Shown: piece by piece, positions 24,707-33,614 of the stretch
How positions within the stretch are numbered: position 1 is the stretch's first letter
Layout: every line of letters begins with the position of its first letter
Assembly: GCA_963722295.1 (NCBI GenBank)
Contig: CAVRLB010000001.1
Coordinates: 1,054,001-1,118,000, forward strand
Length of the DNA stretch: 64,000 nt
Reading direction: 5' to 3'
DNA from: Brooklawnia sp032229645
GTDB lineage: Bacteria > Actinomycetota > Actinomycetes > Propionibacteriales > Propionibacteriaceae
Made by a program: the position numbers and the translations under genes
The notes under the pieces: generated by a model
What the model was told of the DNA's origin: nothing
Seen by the model: the letters and a program-made list of their open reading frames with translations, nothing else
The model's database searches: none

Positions 24707-27678
24707 ACCGTCTGGTTCTGGTTGACATCGTCCGAATCGTATGCCTGTGCTGCGGCCAGCAACTCCCCGGCAGGCTTGTCGCCCGGTAGTAGCTCGGCCT
24801 GCCGTGCCGCGCCGAGCTCGGAGCCCGCCGGTTGGTCGGTATGATGCCGCGAAGCCGCCGCCGCAAGCCTGGAGGCGGCCTGCTTGGCCTCTTCGGATGG
24901 CTGCACTTGATTGGCCTTGGCCGCTGCGGGGGCTTCCTCGACCTTCGGCTTGGCCTTGGAGCGCCGGTTGTTGCGACCACCGGTGTTTGAGGACGACTTG
25001 CCGCCGTGCCGCTCACCGCCATCTGCCGGGGCTTGTGAATCGACGGGCTCCTCGTGGCGGATGTACCCGCGTCCGCCACACTGGTCGCACTCGTCGGTGA
25101 AAGCCTCCGCCAAGCCGGTGCCGATGCGCTTGCGGGTCATCTGGACCAGACCGAGGCTGGTGACCTCGCTCACCTGATGACGCGTGCGGTCGCGTCCCAG
25201 GCATTCGACCAGTCGGCGCAGCAGCAACTCGCGGTTGCTTGGCAACACCATGTCGATGAAGTCGACCACGATGATGCCGCCCAGGTCGCGCAGTCGCAGC
25301 TGCCGGACGACTTCCTCGGCCGCCTCCAGATTGTTGCGCGTGACTGTCTCTTCGAGGTTGCCGCCCGATCCGGTGAATTTGCCGGTGTTGACGTCAATGA
25401 CCGTCATCGCCTCGGTGCGGTCGATGACCAGCGAGCCGCCACTCGGCAGGAAGACCTTGCGTTCCAGGGCTTTGCTGATCTGCTCGTCGATGCGGAACTT
25501 CGCGAAGGGGTCGCCCTGCGAGCCGCCCCACTGAACCAACCGCTCCGCCAGATGCGGCGCAACGTGGTCGAGGTAGTCCTTGATCGGCTGAAAGATGTCG
25601 TCATCCCCGCCGTTGCCGGCCACGAACACATGCTGGAAGTCCTCGGTGAAGGTATCGCGGATGATCCGCAGCGTCAGGTCGGGCTCCGCATAGAGCTGAT
25701 GCGGCGCGGCGTGCTGCTTCGTCCGCTTTTGAATCGCCTCCCACTGAGTCTGCAATCGCTCGACATCGGCGGTCAGCTCAGCCTCGGTGGCACCCTCGGC
25801 CGCCGTCCGGACGATCACCGATGACTCCTCGGAGACCACCGAATCCAGGATCTTTTTCAGGCGATGACGTTCGGAGTCCGGCAGCTTGCGGCTGATGCCC
25901 GACAGATGTCCACCCGGGGAGTAAACGACGTAGCGTCCCGGAATCGACACATGCCCGGTCAGTCGTGCGCCTTTGGCGCCGATCGGATCCTTGCTGACCT
26001 GCACCAGCACCGGCTGCCCCGACTTGAAAACCTGTTCGACCTTGCGCTGGTCTGAGCTCACACCGAACGCATCCCAATCGACCTCGCCCGCGTAGAGCAC
26101 AGCATTGCGGCCGCGACCGATGTCGATGAAAACGGCCTCCATGCTGGGCAACACATTTTGTACCCGGCCCAGGTAGATGTTGCCGATCAGCGAGGTGGAC
26201 GAGCTGCGGTCGACATAATGCTCTACGAGCACGTTGTCTTCGAGCACCGCAATCTGTGTGTAGTCCTCGCGCTGGCGGACGATCATGACCCGCTCCACCG
26301 ACTCACGGCGGGCGAGGAACTCCGCCTCGGTCAGGATCGGTGCGCGATGGCGTCCGGCTGCGCGTCCCTCGCGTCGGCGTTGCTTCTTGGCCTCCAGTCG
26401 GGTCGAACCCTCGATCCCGGAGACCTCGTCGCTGGCGTGCTTCGGCTCGCGCACGCGCACCGCCACATCGCCATCCTCGGACGAATCCTCGCCACGGCGA
26501 CGCCGGCGGCGACGCCGGCGAGTGGACGATCCGGTGGTCTCCCCGGATTCGTCCTGCTCTGCGGGCCTGTCGTCATCCGGCTTCTCGGGGCTCTGCTCAT
26601 CGGTTTCGGACGAGCCGGTCTCTGCCTCGGAGTCATCGTCGGAGCGCTCGTCGCTCTCATCACCGGCACCGGACGACTTGCGGCGACGACGTCCGCCACG
26701 GCGCCGGCGGCGGCGCTGGGACGAGGCACCCTGCTCGCCTGTTTCGTCGTCGGGCGTCTCGTCTTCGGCGTCGGCCGATTCGCTGGCGTCCTCGGCGGGC
26801 TCGCCTTGCTCGGCCGACTCGGTATCGCCGGGTGCGTCCTCTTCAATCGCCGGCTGTGCTGCGTCTTCGGTCTCTTCGGCGGTCTCGGCCGTGGCGGCTT
26901 CGTCCTGGGGTACGGAGGACTCCTCGACCGCCTGCTCGGTCGTCCTGCCGGCTTCGGCCTTCGCGGCGGGCTCGGGTAGCCCGGCAATGGCCGCGGCCAG
27001 GGACGCCAACCTCTGCTCCTTGTCGACCTCGCCATCGGCGGCCTTGGCGCGGCGGCGGTTGGTGGCGGCGGTTTCGGCTGCTGCCAACGCGGCACTGATC
27101 TCGTCCACCGAGCCTCCGACGGGCTCGTCCGCGACCGGAGCGGTCTTGCGGGAGGAGCGGCGGCGGGTGGTCTTGGGCTTCTCGGCGAGCGGCGCGAGCG
27201 GCGCCAGATCGGGGATCTCCCCCTGGGGCCGGTCGTCCGGATCGTCGACGTCCTCGATGATCGCGGCCGCGGCAGGCACGGTCTGCGTATCGATCGTCGA
27301 AGTGCGGCGGGTGCGGGCGGGCTTATCGGGGTCCGTCGTCTTCCGGGTTGTCGTCTTCTTGGCCGCAGTCTTCTTCGGGGCCTTGGTAGCAGACTTCTCC
27401 GGCTCGTCCCGCTCCACCAATGGAGCGTCGGCGACAGGCTCGCTGGGCACGGCCTCCACCGACTCCGGCACCGCGGCCGGGGCGACGGCGGGTGCCGCCG
27501 GAGCGGCGGCTTGAGGTGGACCTGCGGGGCGTGTCTTCGAACGGCGGCCGCTGGGCGGACGCGGCAGATCGTCGTTGGCGGCGGCAGCCGACTCCGGAAC
27601 AACGGGCTGCTGCACCGCGTCCGAGATCGGGTTCACCGCGTCGGGGGATTCATTATTTGCTGAAATATCGTCGAGCAT
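24703..27678 (-). CDS. rne: Ribonuclease E/G family protein
   Basis: About 991 aa. Residues 1-430 are a low-complexity region rich in Ala, Glu, Asp and Pro with Arg/Lys runs (for example RRRRRRRGGRRRR-like stretches), the expected RNA- and protein-binding extension of actinobacterial RNase E. The catalytic core follows: S1 domain (VEHYVDRSSSTSLIGNIYLG, partly quoted), RNase H-like and DNase-like parts with VIDVNTGKF and DFIDM, and the zinc-link CDQCGGRGY. It processes rRNA and decays mRNA. The ATG at 27678 (MLDDISANN) follows GAGGAG; an upstream extension of 30 codons lacks a ribosome-binding site. Confidence 0.93.
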   Translation of the reverse strand: MLDDISANNESPDAVNPISDAVQQPVVPESAAAANDDLPRPPSGRRSKTRPAGPPQAAAPAAPAVAPAAVPESVEAVPSEPVADAPLVERDEPEKSATKAPKKTAAKKTTTRKTTDPDKPARTRRTSTIDTQTVPAAAAIIEDVDDPDDRPQGEIPDLAPLAPLAEKPKTTRRRSSRKTAPVADEPVGGSVDEISAALAAAETAATNRRRAKAADGEVDKEQRLASLAAAIAGLPEPAAKAEAGRTTEQAVEESSVPQDEAATAETAEETEDAAQPAIEEDAPGDTESAEQGEPAEDASESADAEDETPDDETGEQGASSQRRRRRRGGRRRRKSSGAGDESDERSDDDSEAETGSSETDEQSPEKPDDDRPAEQDESGETTGSSTRRRRRRRRRGEDSSEDGDVAVRVREPKHASDEVSGIEGSTRLEAKKQRRREGRAAGRHRAPILTEAEFLARRESVERVMIVRQREDYTQIAVLEDNVLVEHYVDRSSSTSLIGNIYLGRVQNVLPSMEAVFIDIGRGRNAVLYAGEVDWDAFGVSSDQRKVEQVFKSGQPVLVQVSKDPIGAKGARLTGHVSIPGRYVVYSPGGHLSGISRKLPDSERHRLKKILDSVVSEESSVIVRTAAEGATEAELTADVERLQTQWEAIQKRTKQHAAPHQLYAEPDLTLRIIRDTFTEDFQHVFVAGNGGDDDIFQPIKDYLDHVAPHLAERLVQWGGSQGDPFAKFRIDEQISKALERKVFLPSGGSLVIDRTEAMTVIDVNTGKFTGSGGNLEETVTRNNLEAAEEVVRQLRLRDLGGIIVVDFIDMVLPSNRELLLRRLVECLGRDRTRHQVSEVTSLGLVQMTRKRIGTGLAEAFTDECDQCGGRGYIRHEEPVDSQAPADGGERHGGKSSSNTGGRNNRRSKAKPKVEEAPAAAKANQVQPSEEAKQAASRLAAAASRHHTDQPAGSELGAARQAELLPGDKPAGELLAAAQAYDSDDVNQNQTV

Positions 27679-27944
27679 GGGCGCTCCTCTGCACCCGAGG
27701 GTGCGGCTCACTACCGCGGACGAACCACGGTCAAAACTGTCGGTGCACCCGGGGTTCTTTTCTCTCATCCCCGCGGTCGCCGCACCGCACAGGCTGGCGG
27801 GCGAACTCGCACTGGCACTCGCGCAATCGTCTCGATCAGCGGTGCAGTTGGCGTCGCGGTTGGATGATGATCATCCCGGAGCTCGTGCCGGCGGCACGAT
27901 TACCTATCGGCCATTATGCCACAGTCCGCCAATCGGGCTGTGTC

Positions 27945-28685
27945 TCACGCCGTCCGCGCGCCGGGTGTTGGGCGGGGATCGCCCTGCTCCAGCGGATCGC
28001 TCACCCGGTCGCCGATCAGCGGGCCCTGAGCACGACGGGTGGCGCGGGGCGCGTCGATCTCCGAGAGCAGCTGGGGGGCAAGCAGACGCAAGGCGGCAAC
28101 CACATCGTCGGGTCGCACCAACGGCTCGCTGTGCCGGATGATCAGCTCCAGGCCGCTCTCGCTCGTCCAGACCTTCACCAAACCCGGACGAACATCGAAG
28201 CGCCTCTCCCCTTTCTTGGTCATCCGGCTGACGTCGATCCGGTCGGCGTTCCGCAAGGAATCCGCCAACTGCACAAAGATCTGCTGGTCGACACCTGGCA
28301 ACTCGATCGTCCACCAGGAGGCCTGCAGCAGTTCAGGCAGCCGCCGGCCATCCGCCTCGACGATCTTGACGATGTCGAAACCGGCTGGCAGCGCCCGGTT
28401 CAACGCGTCGCATACCTTCTGCGGATCACAGCGCTCACTCAGCCCCAGCTCGACGTACTCGGCCTCGCTGGAGGTGCCGGTCGGCGCGGCACCCGCATAG
28501 GAGATCCGCGGGTGCGGCGAGAAGCCCGACGAATATGCCATCGGCACCCCGGCGCGGCGCAGTGCGCGCTCGAGTGCTCGTCCGAAGTCGCGGTGACTTG
28601 CGAATCGGGCGGTGCCCCGTTTGACGTGCTGAAGCCGGAGCTTCTGTACGGGCGGTGGCTGCTGAGGTGGTTGTGAACGGGCCAT
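27945..28685 (-). CDS. TIGR03936 / DUF2344 radical-SAM-linked protein
   Basis: 246 aa. The N-terminus QKLRLQHVKRGTARFASHRD and MAYSSGFSPHPRISYA are hallmarks of the TIGR03936 family, which is nearly always fused to or next to a TIGR03960 B12-binding radical SAM protein. Function is unknown; an RNA- or ribosome-linked role has been suggested by genome context with rne, rplU and rpmA. Here the partner (30021-31973) is on the same strand but an MFS gene on the other strand is wedged between them. The 266 bases to rne hold the rne leader and promoter; no gene is seen. Confidence 0.9.
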   Translation of the reverse strand: MARSQPPQQPPPVQKLRLQHVKRGTARFASHRDFGRALERALRRAGVPMAYSSGFSPHPRISYAGAAPTGTSSEAEYVELGLSERCDPQKVCDALNRALPAGFDIVKIVEADGRRLPELLQASWWTIELPGVDQQIFVQLADSLRNADRIDVSRMTKKGERRFDVRPGLVKVWTSESGLELIIRHSEPLVRPDDVVAALRLLAPQLLSEIDAPRATRRAQGPLIGDRVSDPLEQGDPRPTPGARTA

Positions 28686-28802
28686 GGCACGAGATGATAT
28701 ATCTCGCGTATGCTCGCTGCTGGCTCACTCCTCTGAGGACATGGGCACACAACCGTGTGTGGGTCCGGTCATAGACACTCGCAGACTTGCTGGAAAGGCG
28801 CC

Positions 28803-30002
28803 ATGCGCATCTCGAAGACATCACTGTTCCTCGCATTGATGGTGACGGTGGCTGCGTTCAATCTGCGCACCATCGCGGTGGCGATCGGGCCGGTGCTGCC
28901 GTCCATCCAAGAAGAGCTGGGCATGTCGCAGACCGTTGCCGGGCTGCTCACCTCGCTGCCGACGTTGTGCTTCGCGCTCTTCGGTTTCCTGGCCGGGCGG
29001 ATCAGCGAAGTGCTCGGCCTGCACCGGGCAATTCTGGTGGCGATGGTGTTGAACGTCGTCGGACAGATCGCGCGCAACCTCAGCCACTCGACGCTCGGCT
29101 TCATCCTCGCCAGTTGCGTGGCGCTGGCCGGTATCGGGGTCATCAACGTGCTGCTGCCACCGCTGGTCAAGAGGCACTTTCCCGAACGCAACGGACTGGT
29201 CACTTCGCTGTACACGACCTCGCAGTCGATCGGCCTGACGGTGGCCAGCCTGTACACCGCGCCGCTGGCGATCGCATTCGGCAGCTGGCGGGGAGCCTAC
29301 TGGGTCTGGGTTGGCACAGCGGCGATAGCGCTGCCGCTGATCGTCTGGTCGGTGCTGCAGTTCCGCGACTGGTCGGGTGGTCCGCGGACTCGCATCTCAC
29401 TCGCGGCCGTAGCCCGCACCAGGCTCGGCTGGATGATGGCGATCTTCTTCGGCATGCAGTCCGCGCAGGCCTACGGCCAGTTCGGCTGGCTGCCGACGAT
29501 CTATCAGCATGCCGGCTTCAGCCCCGTCGAGTCGGGCAATTTCCTCGCGATCCTCGCCGGAGTCGGGATCCCGTTCGCATTCGTGATCCCCAACCTGACC
29601 ACCCGCATGAAGAACCCGGTCGGACTGCTGATCGGGATGACGCTGTGCGGCTTCGTCGGATACGCAGGACTGCTGTGGAATCCGCAGCTGCTGCCCTGGC
29701 TGTGGCCGATCTTCCTCGCCGTCGCGGGCGGGTTCTTCCCGATGATCCTGGTGCTGTTCAGCGTCCATACTCGCACGCCGGCCGGCACCGCTGCCCTGTC
29801 GAGCTTCTCGCAGGCCGTCGGCTATGTGCTGGCCTGCATCGGGCCGTTCCTGATGGGTGCCCTCAAGGACGCCACCGGCTCGTTCATATGGCCAATCTGG
29901 ATCCAGCTGCTGCTGTTCATCCCGCTGACCGTCTGCGGCGTGGTGGCGACCCGCTCGGGCATGCTCGAGGACGAGCTGACCGGCGACACCCCGGCCCAGT
30001 GA
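28803..30002 (+). CDS. MFS transporter, CynX/NimT-like
   Basis: 399 aa with twelve membrane helices. The sequence AAFNLRTIAVAIGPVLPSIQ near the N-terminus is typical of the CynX/NimT (cyanate or 2-nitroimidazole transporter-like) group, whose natural substrates are mostly unknown. ATG at 28803 follows GGAAAGG; earlier in-frame codons are not supported. Only plus-strand gene between the minus-strand pair 27945-28685 and 30021-31973, so it was probably inserted here. Confidence 0.87.
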   Translation: MRISKTSLFLALMVTVAAFNLRTIAVAIGPVLPSIQEELGMSQTVAGLLTSLPTLCFALFGFLAGRISEVLGLHRAILVAMVLNVVGQIARNLSHSTLGFILASCVALAGIGVINVLLPPLVKRHFPERNGLVTSLYTTSQSIGLTVASLYTAPLAIAFGSWRGAYWVWVGTAAIALPLIVWSVLQFRDWSGGPRTRISLAAVARTRLGWMMAIFFGMQSAQAYGQFGWLPTIYQHAGFSPVESGNFLAILAGVGIPFAFVIPNLTTRMKNPVGLLIGMTLCGFVGYAGLLWNPQLLPWLWPIFLAVAGGFFPMILVLFSVHTRTPAGTAALSSFSQAVGYVLACIGPFLMGALKDATGSFIWPIWIQLLLFIPLTVCGVVATRSGMLEDELTGDTPAQ

Positions 30003-30020
30003 CGGCCCGGCGAGCGTCCC

Positions 30021-31973
30021 TCAGACCAGCGACGAATGCGCGACCCGTAGCGGCAGCAGAGTTCCGCCACTCGGACCGATCTCGATATCGACGCCCATCT
30101 CGGGGCACACGCCACAATCGTTGCAGTCGTCCCAACGGCAGTCATGCACCGCGCGTCCCCGGACCGCCTCCTGGTAGTCCTCCCACAGCCAGTTCCGGTC
30201 GAGCCCCAGATCGAGATGATCCCACGGCAGCACCTCGGTGACCGGTCGCTCGCGTGTGGTGAACCAGTCGATGCTCAGTCCTTGCGGTTCAAGCTGTTCG
30301 GCCGCGCAGCGGATCCAACGCTCGTAGTCGAAGTGCTCGTTCCAGCCGTCGAAGATGCCGCCGTCACGCCAGACCGCTTCGATCACCTTGCCGACTCGCC
30401 GGTCGCCACGGGCCAATAGCCCCTCGATGCGGCCGGGATGGCCATCCGACCAGCGGATCGTGATGGCCCGCCCGCAGGCCCGGTCGTCGCGGACGCGCTG
30501 CTTGAGCTGGCGCATCCGGTCGTTGGCGATCTCCGCATCGGTCTGGGCGACCCACTGGAACGGGGTGTGCGGTTTGGGTACGAAGGCACCGATGCTGATG
30601 GTGCAGGCGATGTCGCGGCGCCCGGCGGCCTTGCGTCCGGTTTCGATGACCCGATGGGCCATGTCGGCGATCGCGAGCACGTCCTCGTCGGTCTCGGTGG
30701 GCAGACCGCACATGAAGTAGAGCTTGACCGAGCGCCAGCCGGACGAGAACGCTGCGGTCACCGTGGCGATCAGGTCGTCCTCGGAGACGTTCTTGTTGAT
30801 GACCGCGCGCATCCGTTCGGTACCGCCCTCGGGGGCGAACGTCAGCCCGCTGCGGCGTCCGTTGCGGGCCAGCTTCTCGGCCAGGTCGATATTGAACGCG
30901 TCGACTCGGGTGCTCGGTAGCGACAGGGAGACATTCGTGCCGCCGTAGCGGTCGGCGAGCTGCTCGGTGATCTGGTCGATCTCGGTGTGATCGGCGCTCG
31001 ACAAGCTGAGCAGGCCGACCTCCTCGAGCCCGGTCGCCTCCAAGCCGGACGCCACCATCGAGCCGATCACCGGCAAGGTGCGCTCGCGCACCGGGCGGGT
31101 GATCATGCCTGCCTGGCAGAACCGGCAGCCACGGGTACAGCCACGGAATATCTCCACCGAGTAGCGCTCATGCACGGTCTCGGCCAGCGGCACCAACGGC
31201 GCCTTCGGATAGGGCCACTCGTCCAGATCGGTGAGGATCCACCGCTGCACCTGATACGGCACGCCCGGCCGGTTCGGCGAGATCTTGGTGATTTGCCGGT
31301 CGGGGCCATAGCCGATGTCGTAGAACTGCGGCACGTAGAACATGCCGGTGGTCGCGAGCGAAAGCAGCAGGGCCTCGCGGCCGCCCTCTTCGCCTGATTG
31401 CTGCCATTCCCGGACGATCTCGCTCAGCTCCAGCACCGCACGTTCGCCATCGCCGAGCACCACGACATCGACGAAGTCGGCGATGGGCTCCGGATTGCAG
31501 GCGCAATGCCCACCCGCCACGACCAGTGGATCGCCGTCGGCACGCTCAGTGCTACGCAGCGGGATACCGGCGAGGTCCAAAGCGTTCAACAGGTTGGTGA
31601 AGCCGAGTTCGGTCGACAGGCTGATGCCAAGGACGTCGAACGCGCGCACCGGACGATGCGTCTCGAGGCTTGCCAGCGGCACCTGTGCCTGACGCATCAG
31701 GGCTTCCATGTCGGGCCAGACCGAGAAGACCCGTTCCGCGCTGATCCAATCGGTCTCGTTGAGCACCTCGTAGAGGATCGCGTTGCCCTGGTTCGGCTGA
31801 CCAACCTCGTAGGCATCCGGGTACATCAGCACCCAATGCACGTCGGCGCTTTCCCACGGCTTGGAAACGGCGTTCAGTTCCCCGCCCACGTACTGGATGG
31901 GCTTGGTCACATGGGCGAGCAGCGGTTCGAGCTGATCGTAGATGGACGCTGGATCGGTTGGGTGCGTAGTCAT
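30021..31973 (-). CDS. TIGR03960 B12-binding-like radical SAM protein
   Basis: 650 aa. The N-terminal third has the cobalamin-binding-like fold (VLMYPDAYEVGQPNQGN, then a GGHCACNPEPIADFVD loop); the radical SAM cluster motif is CTRGCRFCQAG (CxxxCxxC), and the C-terminus has a separate Cys cluster (CRWDDCNDCGVC) that could hold a further FeS centre. The reaction is unknown. Its usual partner is the DUF2344 protein at 27945-28685. The 3' end is 18 bases from the convergent MFS gene. Confidence 0.93.
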   Translation of the reverse strand: MTTHPTDPASIYDQLEPLLAHVTKPIQYVGGELNAVSKPWESADVHWVLMYPDAYEVGQPNQGNAILYEVLNETDWISAERVFSVWPDMEALMRQAQVPLASLETHRPVRAFDVLGISLSTELGFTNLLNALDLAGIPLRSTERADGDPLVVAGGHCACNPEPIADFVDVVVLGDGERAVLELSEIVREWQQSGEEGGREALLLSLATTGMFYVPQFYDIGYGPDRQITKISPNRPGVPYQVQRWILTDLDEWPYPKAPLVPLAETVHERYSVEIFRGCTRGCRFCQAGMITRPVRERTLPVIGSMVASGLEATGLEEVGLLSLSSADHTEIDQITEQLADRYGGTNVSLSLPSTRVDAFNIDLAEKLARNGRRSGLTFAPEGGTERMRAVINKNVSEDDLIATVTAAFSSGWRSVKLYFMCGLPTETDEDVLAIADMAHRVIETGRKAAGRRDIACTISIGAFVPKPHTPFQWVAQTDAEIANDRMRQLKQRVRDDRACGRAITIRWSDGHPGRIEGLLARGDRRVGKVIEAVWRDGGIFDGWNEHFDYERWIRCAAEQLEPQGLSIDWFTTRERPVTEVLPWDHLDLGLDRNWLWEDYQEAVRGRAVHDCRWDDCNDCGVCPEMGVDIEIGPSGGTLLPLRVAHSSLV

Positions 31974-32003
31974 ATCGCGACCAATGCTAACCCTGCTAAC
32001 CGG

Positions 32004-33188
32004 CTACGGGCGGTTCTCGGATTCCCAGGGTTTCGGATTCCGTAGCGGCTCGCCTGGGGCCGGGGCCGGCCGGCCAGGGTCGGACGACGGCGAGGGCGCC
32101 GGGTAGTTGGGCTGCGGGTAGTTGGGCTGCAGGTAGCCGGGTTGAGCGACCGACGGGTAGCCGGGTTGAGCGACCGGCGGGTAGCCGGGCGCCGGGAAGT
32201 ACGGCTGCGGGTAGCCCGGCTGCGGATAGCCCTGCGGAGCAGCAGGCTTCATCGAGGCGGCGGGCGCCGAGGCGGCGACGATTCCCTTGCGATCGGCCTG
32301 CCAGATGATCAATGCGGTCGCGACGACTATCACCGCGATCCCGATCAGCACCTCGGGTCCTGCCGAGCCCACCGACCTATCGAAGAGCCCGCTGATATCG
32401 CTGAACGGCAGGAAGACCATGCTGAGCAGGTTGTTCACCACGTGCATGACGATGCTGGCTTCCAGCCCGCCGGTTCGCCAGACGAGAATGCAGGATGCTG
32501 CGCCGAAGCAGAAGTAGTAGAGATTCAGCCAGGGGTCGGCGGCCGAATGCGCCCACATGAACGCGCCGGAAGAGGCGATCAGACCTACCAGCAGGCCCAC
32601 GGTCGTGTTGCGGAAGAAGCTTGCGAACAACCGGTTGATCACGCCTCGGAAGCCGTACTCTTCGCCGGCCGACTGCAGGGGCGTGGTGATCAGAATGCCG
32701 ACGACCAGCAGCCAGCTATCCGAATTGACCGCCAGGTCGTCGAAACCGCCTTCACGAGCCGTCAGCACCCAGTCGAAGCCCATGTAGAGCAACCAGATCG
32801 GACCGATGATCAGCACACAGCGCCCCAGCCATCTCCAGCGCATCCGGCCGACCACACTGGCCAGGAAACCCGGGCGCTGTTTGAAGACCGCCGCCGAGAT
32901 GAGGAAGGCGACCGGGATCAGCGCGGCCAGCGCCAGATTGTTCGCCAGAAATACCGAGGGGGTCAGGTGATCTAGACCAAGGCTGGAGACCTCGTCGACG
33001 CTCATCCTGCCGGTGGCCAGGTCGAAGGCGATCGCCGCGGCCGTCAAGGCGATCGAGGCGAGCACCATGCCCGCGACTCCGATGGCCAGGCCGATCAGCG
33101 GGCGCCACCACCGCCAGCGCAGCGTCCGCCAGAACGCCGGATAGCCGGTGGGCTGCACCGGCAGCGACGGCTGGTAGCCGGACATCAC
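32004..33188 (-). CDS. CPBP-family intramembrane metalloprotease with a Pro/Gly/Tyr-rich tail
   Basis: 394 aa with about eight membrane helices. The CPBP (CAAX-protease/bacteriocin-processing) motifs are present: EEYGFRG (EExxxR), MWAHS and HVVNN. After the last helix the final 85 residues are a disordered tail with repeated GYPQP / QPGYP / QPNYP units, unlike most members of the family. The start overlaps the ndk stop (ATGA). Substrate unknown; such proteins process prenylated or bacteriocin-like peptides or act in immunity. Confidence 0.87.
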   Translation of the reverse strand: MMSGYQPSLPVQPTGYPAFWRTLRWRWWRPLIGLAIGVAGMVLASIALTAAAIAFDLATGRMSVDEVSSLGLDHLTPSVFLANNLALAALIPVAFLISAAVFKQRPGFLASVVGRMRWRWLGRCVLIIGPIWLLYMGFDWVLTAREGGFDDLAVNSDSWLLVVGILITTPLQSAGEEYGFRGVINRLFASFFRNTTVGLLVGLIASSGAFMWAHSAADPWLNLYYFCFGAASCILVWRTGGLEASIVMHVVNNLLSMVFLPFSDISGLFDRSVGSAGPEVLIGIAVIVVATALIIWQADRKGIVAASAPAASMKPAAPQGYPQPGYPQPYFPAPGYPPVAQPGYPSVAQPGYLQPNYPQPNYPAPSPSSDPGRPAPAPGEPLRNPKPWESENRP

Positions 33189-33604
33189 GAATCCAGCTCT
33201 GGGAACCAGAGGCCGATCTCACGGGCGGCAGACGCGAGGCTGTCGGAGGCGTGCACGAGATTGTGGTTCTTGAACAGCGAGAAGTCGCCGCGAATCGTGC
33301 CCGGGGCTGCCGCCGCGGAATCGGTGGCACCGTTCAGCAGCCGAACGGCCTCGATCGCACGCTCCCCCTCGAGGACCAGGGCCACCAGCGGGCCCGACGT
33401 GATGAACGACTCCAGCTGCGGGTAGTAATCTCGTCCGACGTGCTCGGCGTAGTGTCGGGCGGCCAACTCGGCATCGGCCTGACGCATCTCGAGCGCGATG
33501 ATTGCCAATCCCTTGGCCTCATAACGGGAAAAGATCTGCCCGACCAACCCGCGGGCAACCCCATCAGGCTTGACCAGCACCAAGGTGCGTTCGATTGCGC
33601 TCAT
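33185..33604 (-). CDS. ndk: Nucleoside diphosphate kinase
   Basis: 139 aa, normal length. It transfers the gamma-phosphate among nucleotides through a phospho-histidine, visible as NHNLVHASDS near residue 115. N-terminus RTLVLVKPDGVARGLVG is the family signature. The ATG at 33604 is the family start; ten codons further upstream are in frame but overlap folC's stop region. It lies 10 bases downstream of folC and overlaps the CPBP gene. Confidence 0.97.
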   Translation of the reverse strand: MSAIERTLVLVKPDGVARGLVGQIFSRYEAKGLAIIALEMRQADAELAARHYAEHVGRDYYPQLESFITSGPLVALVLEGERAIEAVRLLNGATDSAAAAPGTIRGDFSLFKNHNLVHASDSLASAAREIGLWFPELDS

Positions 33605-33614
33605 ATCTGGAACC

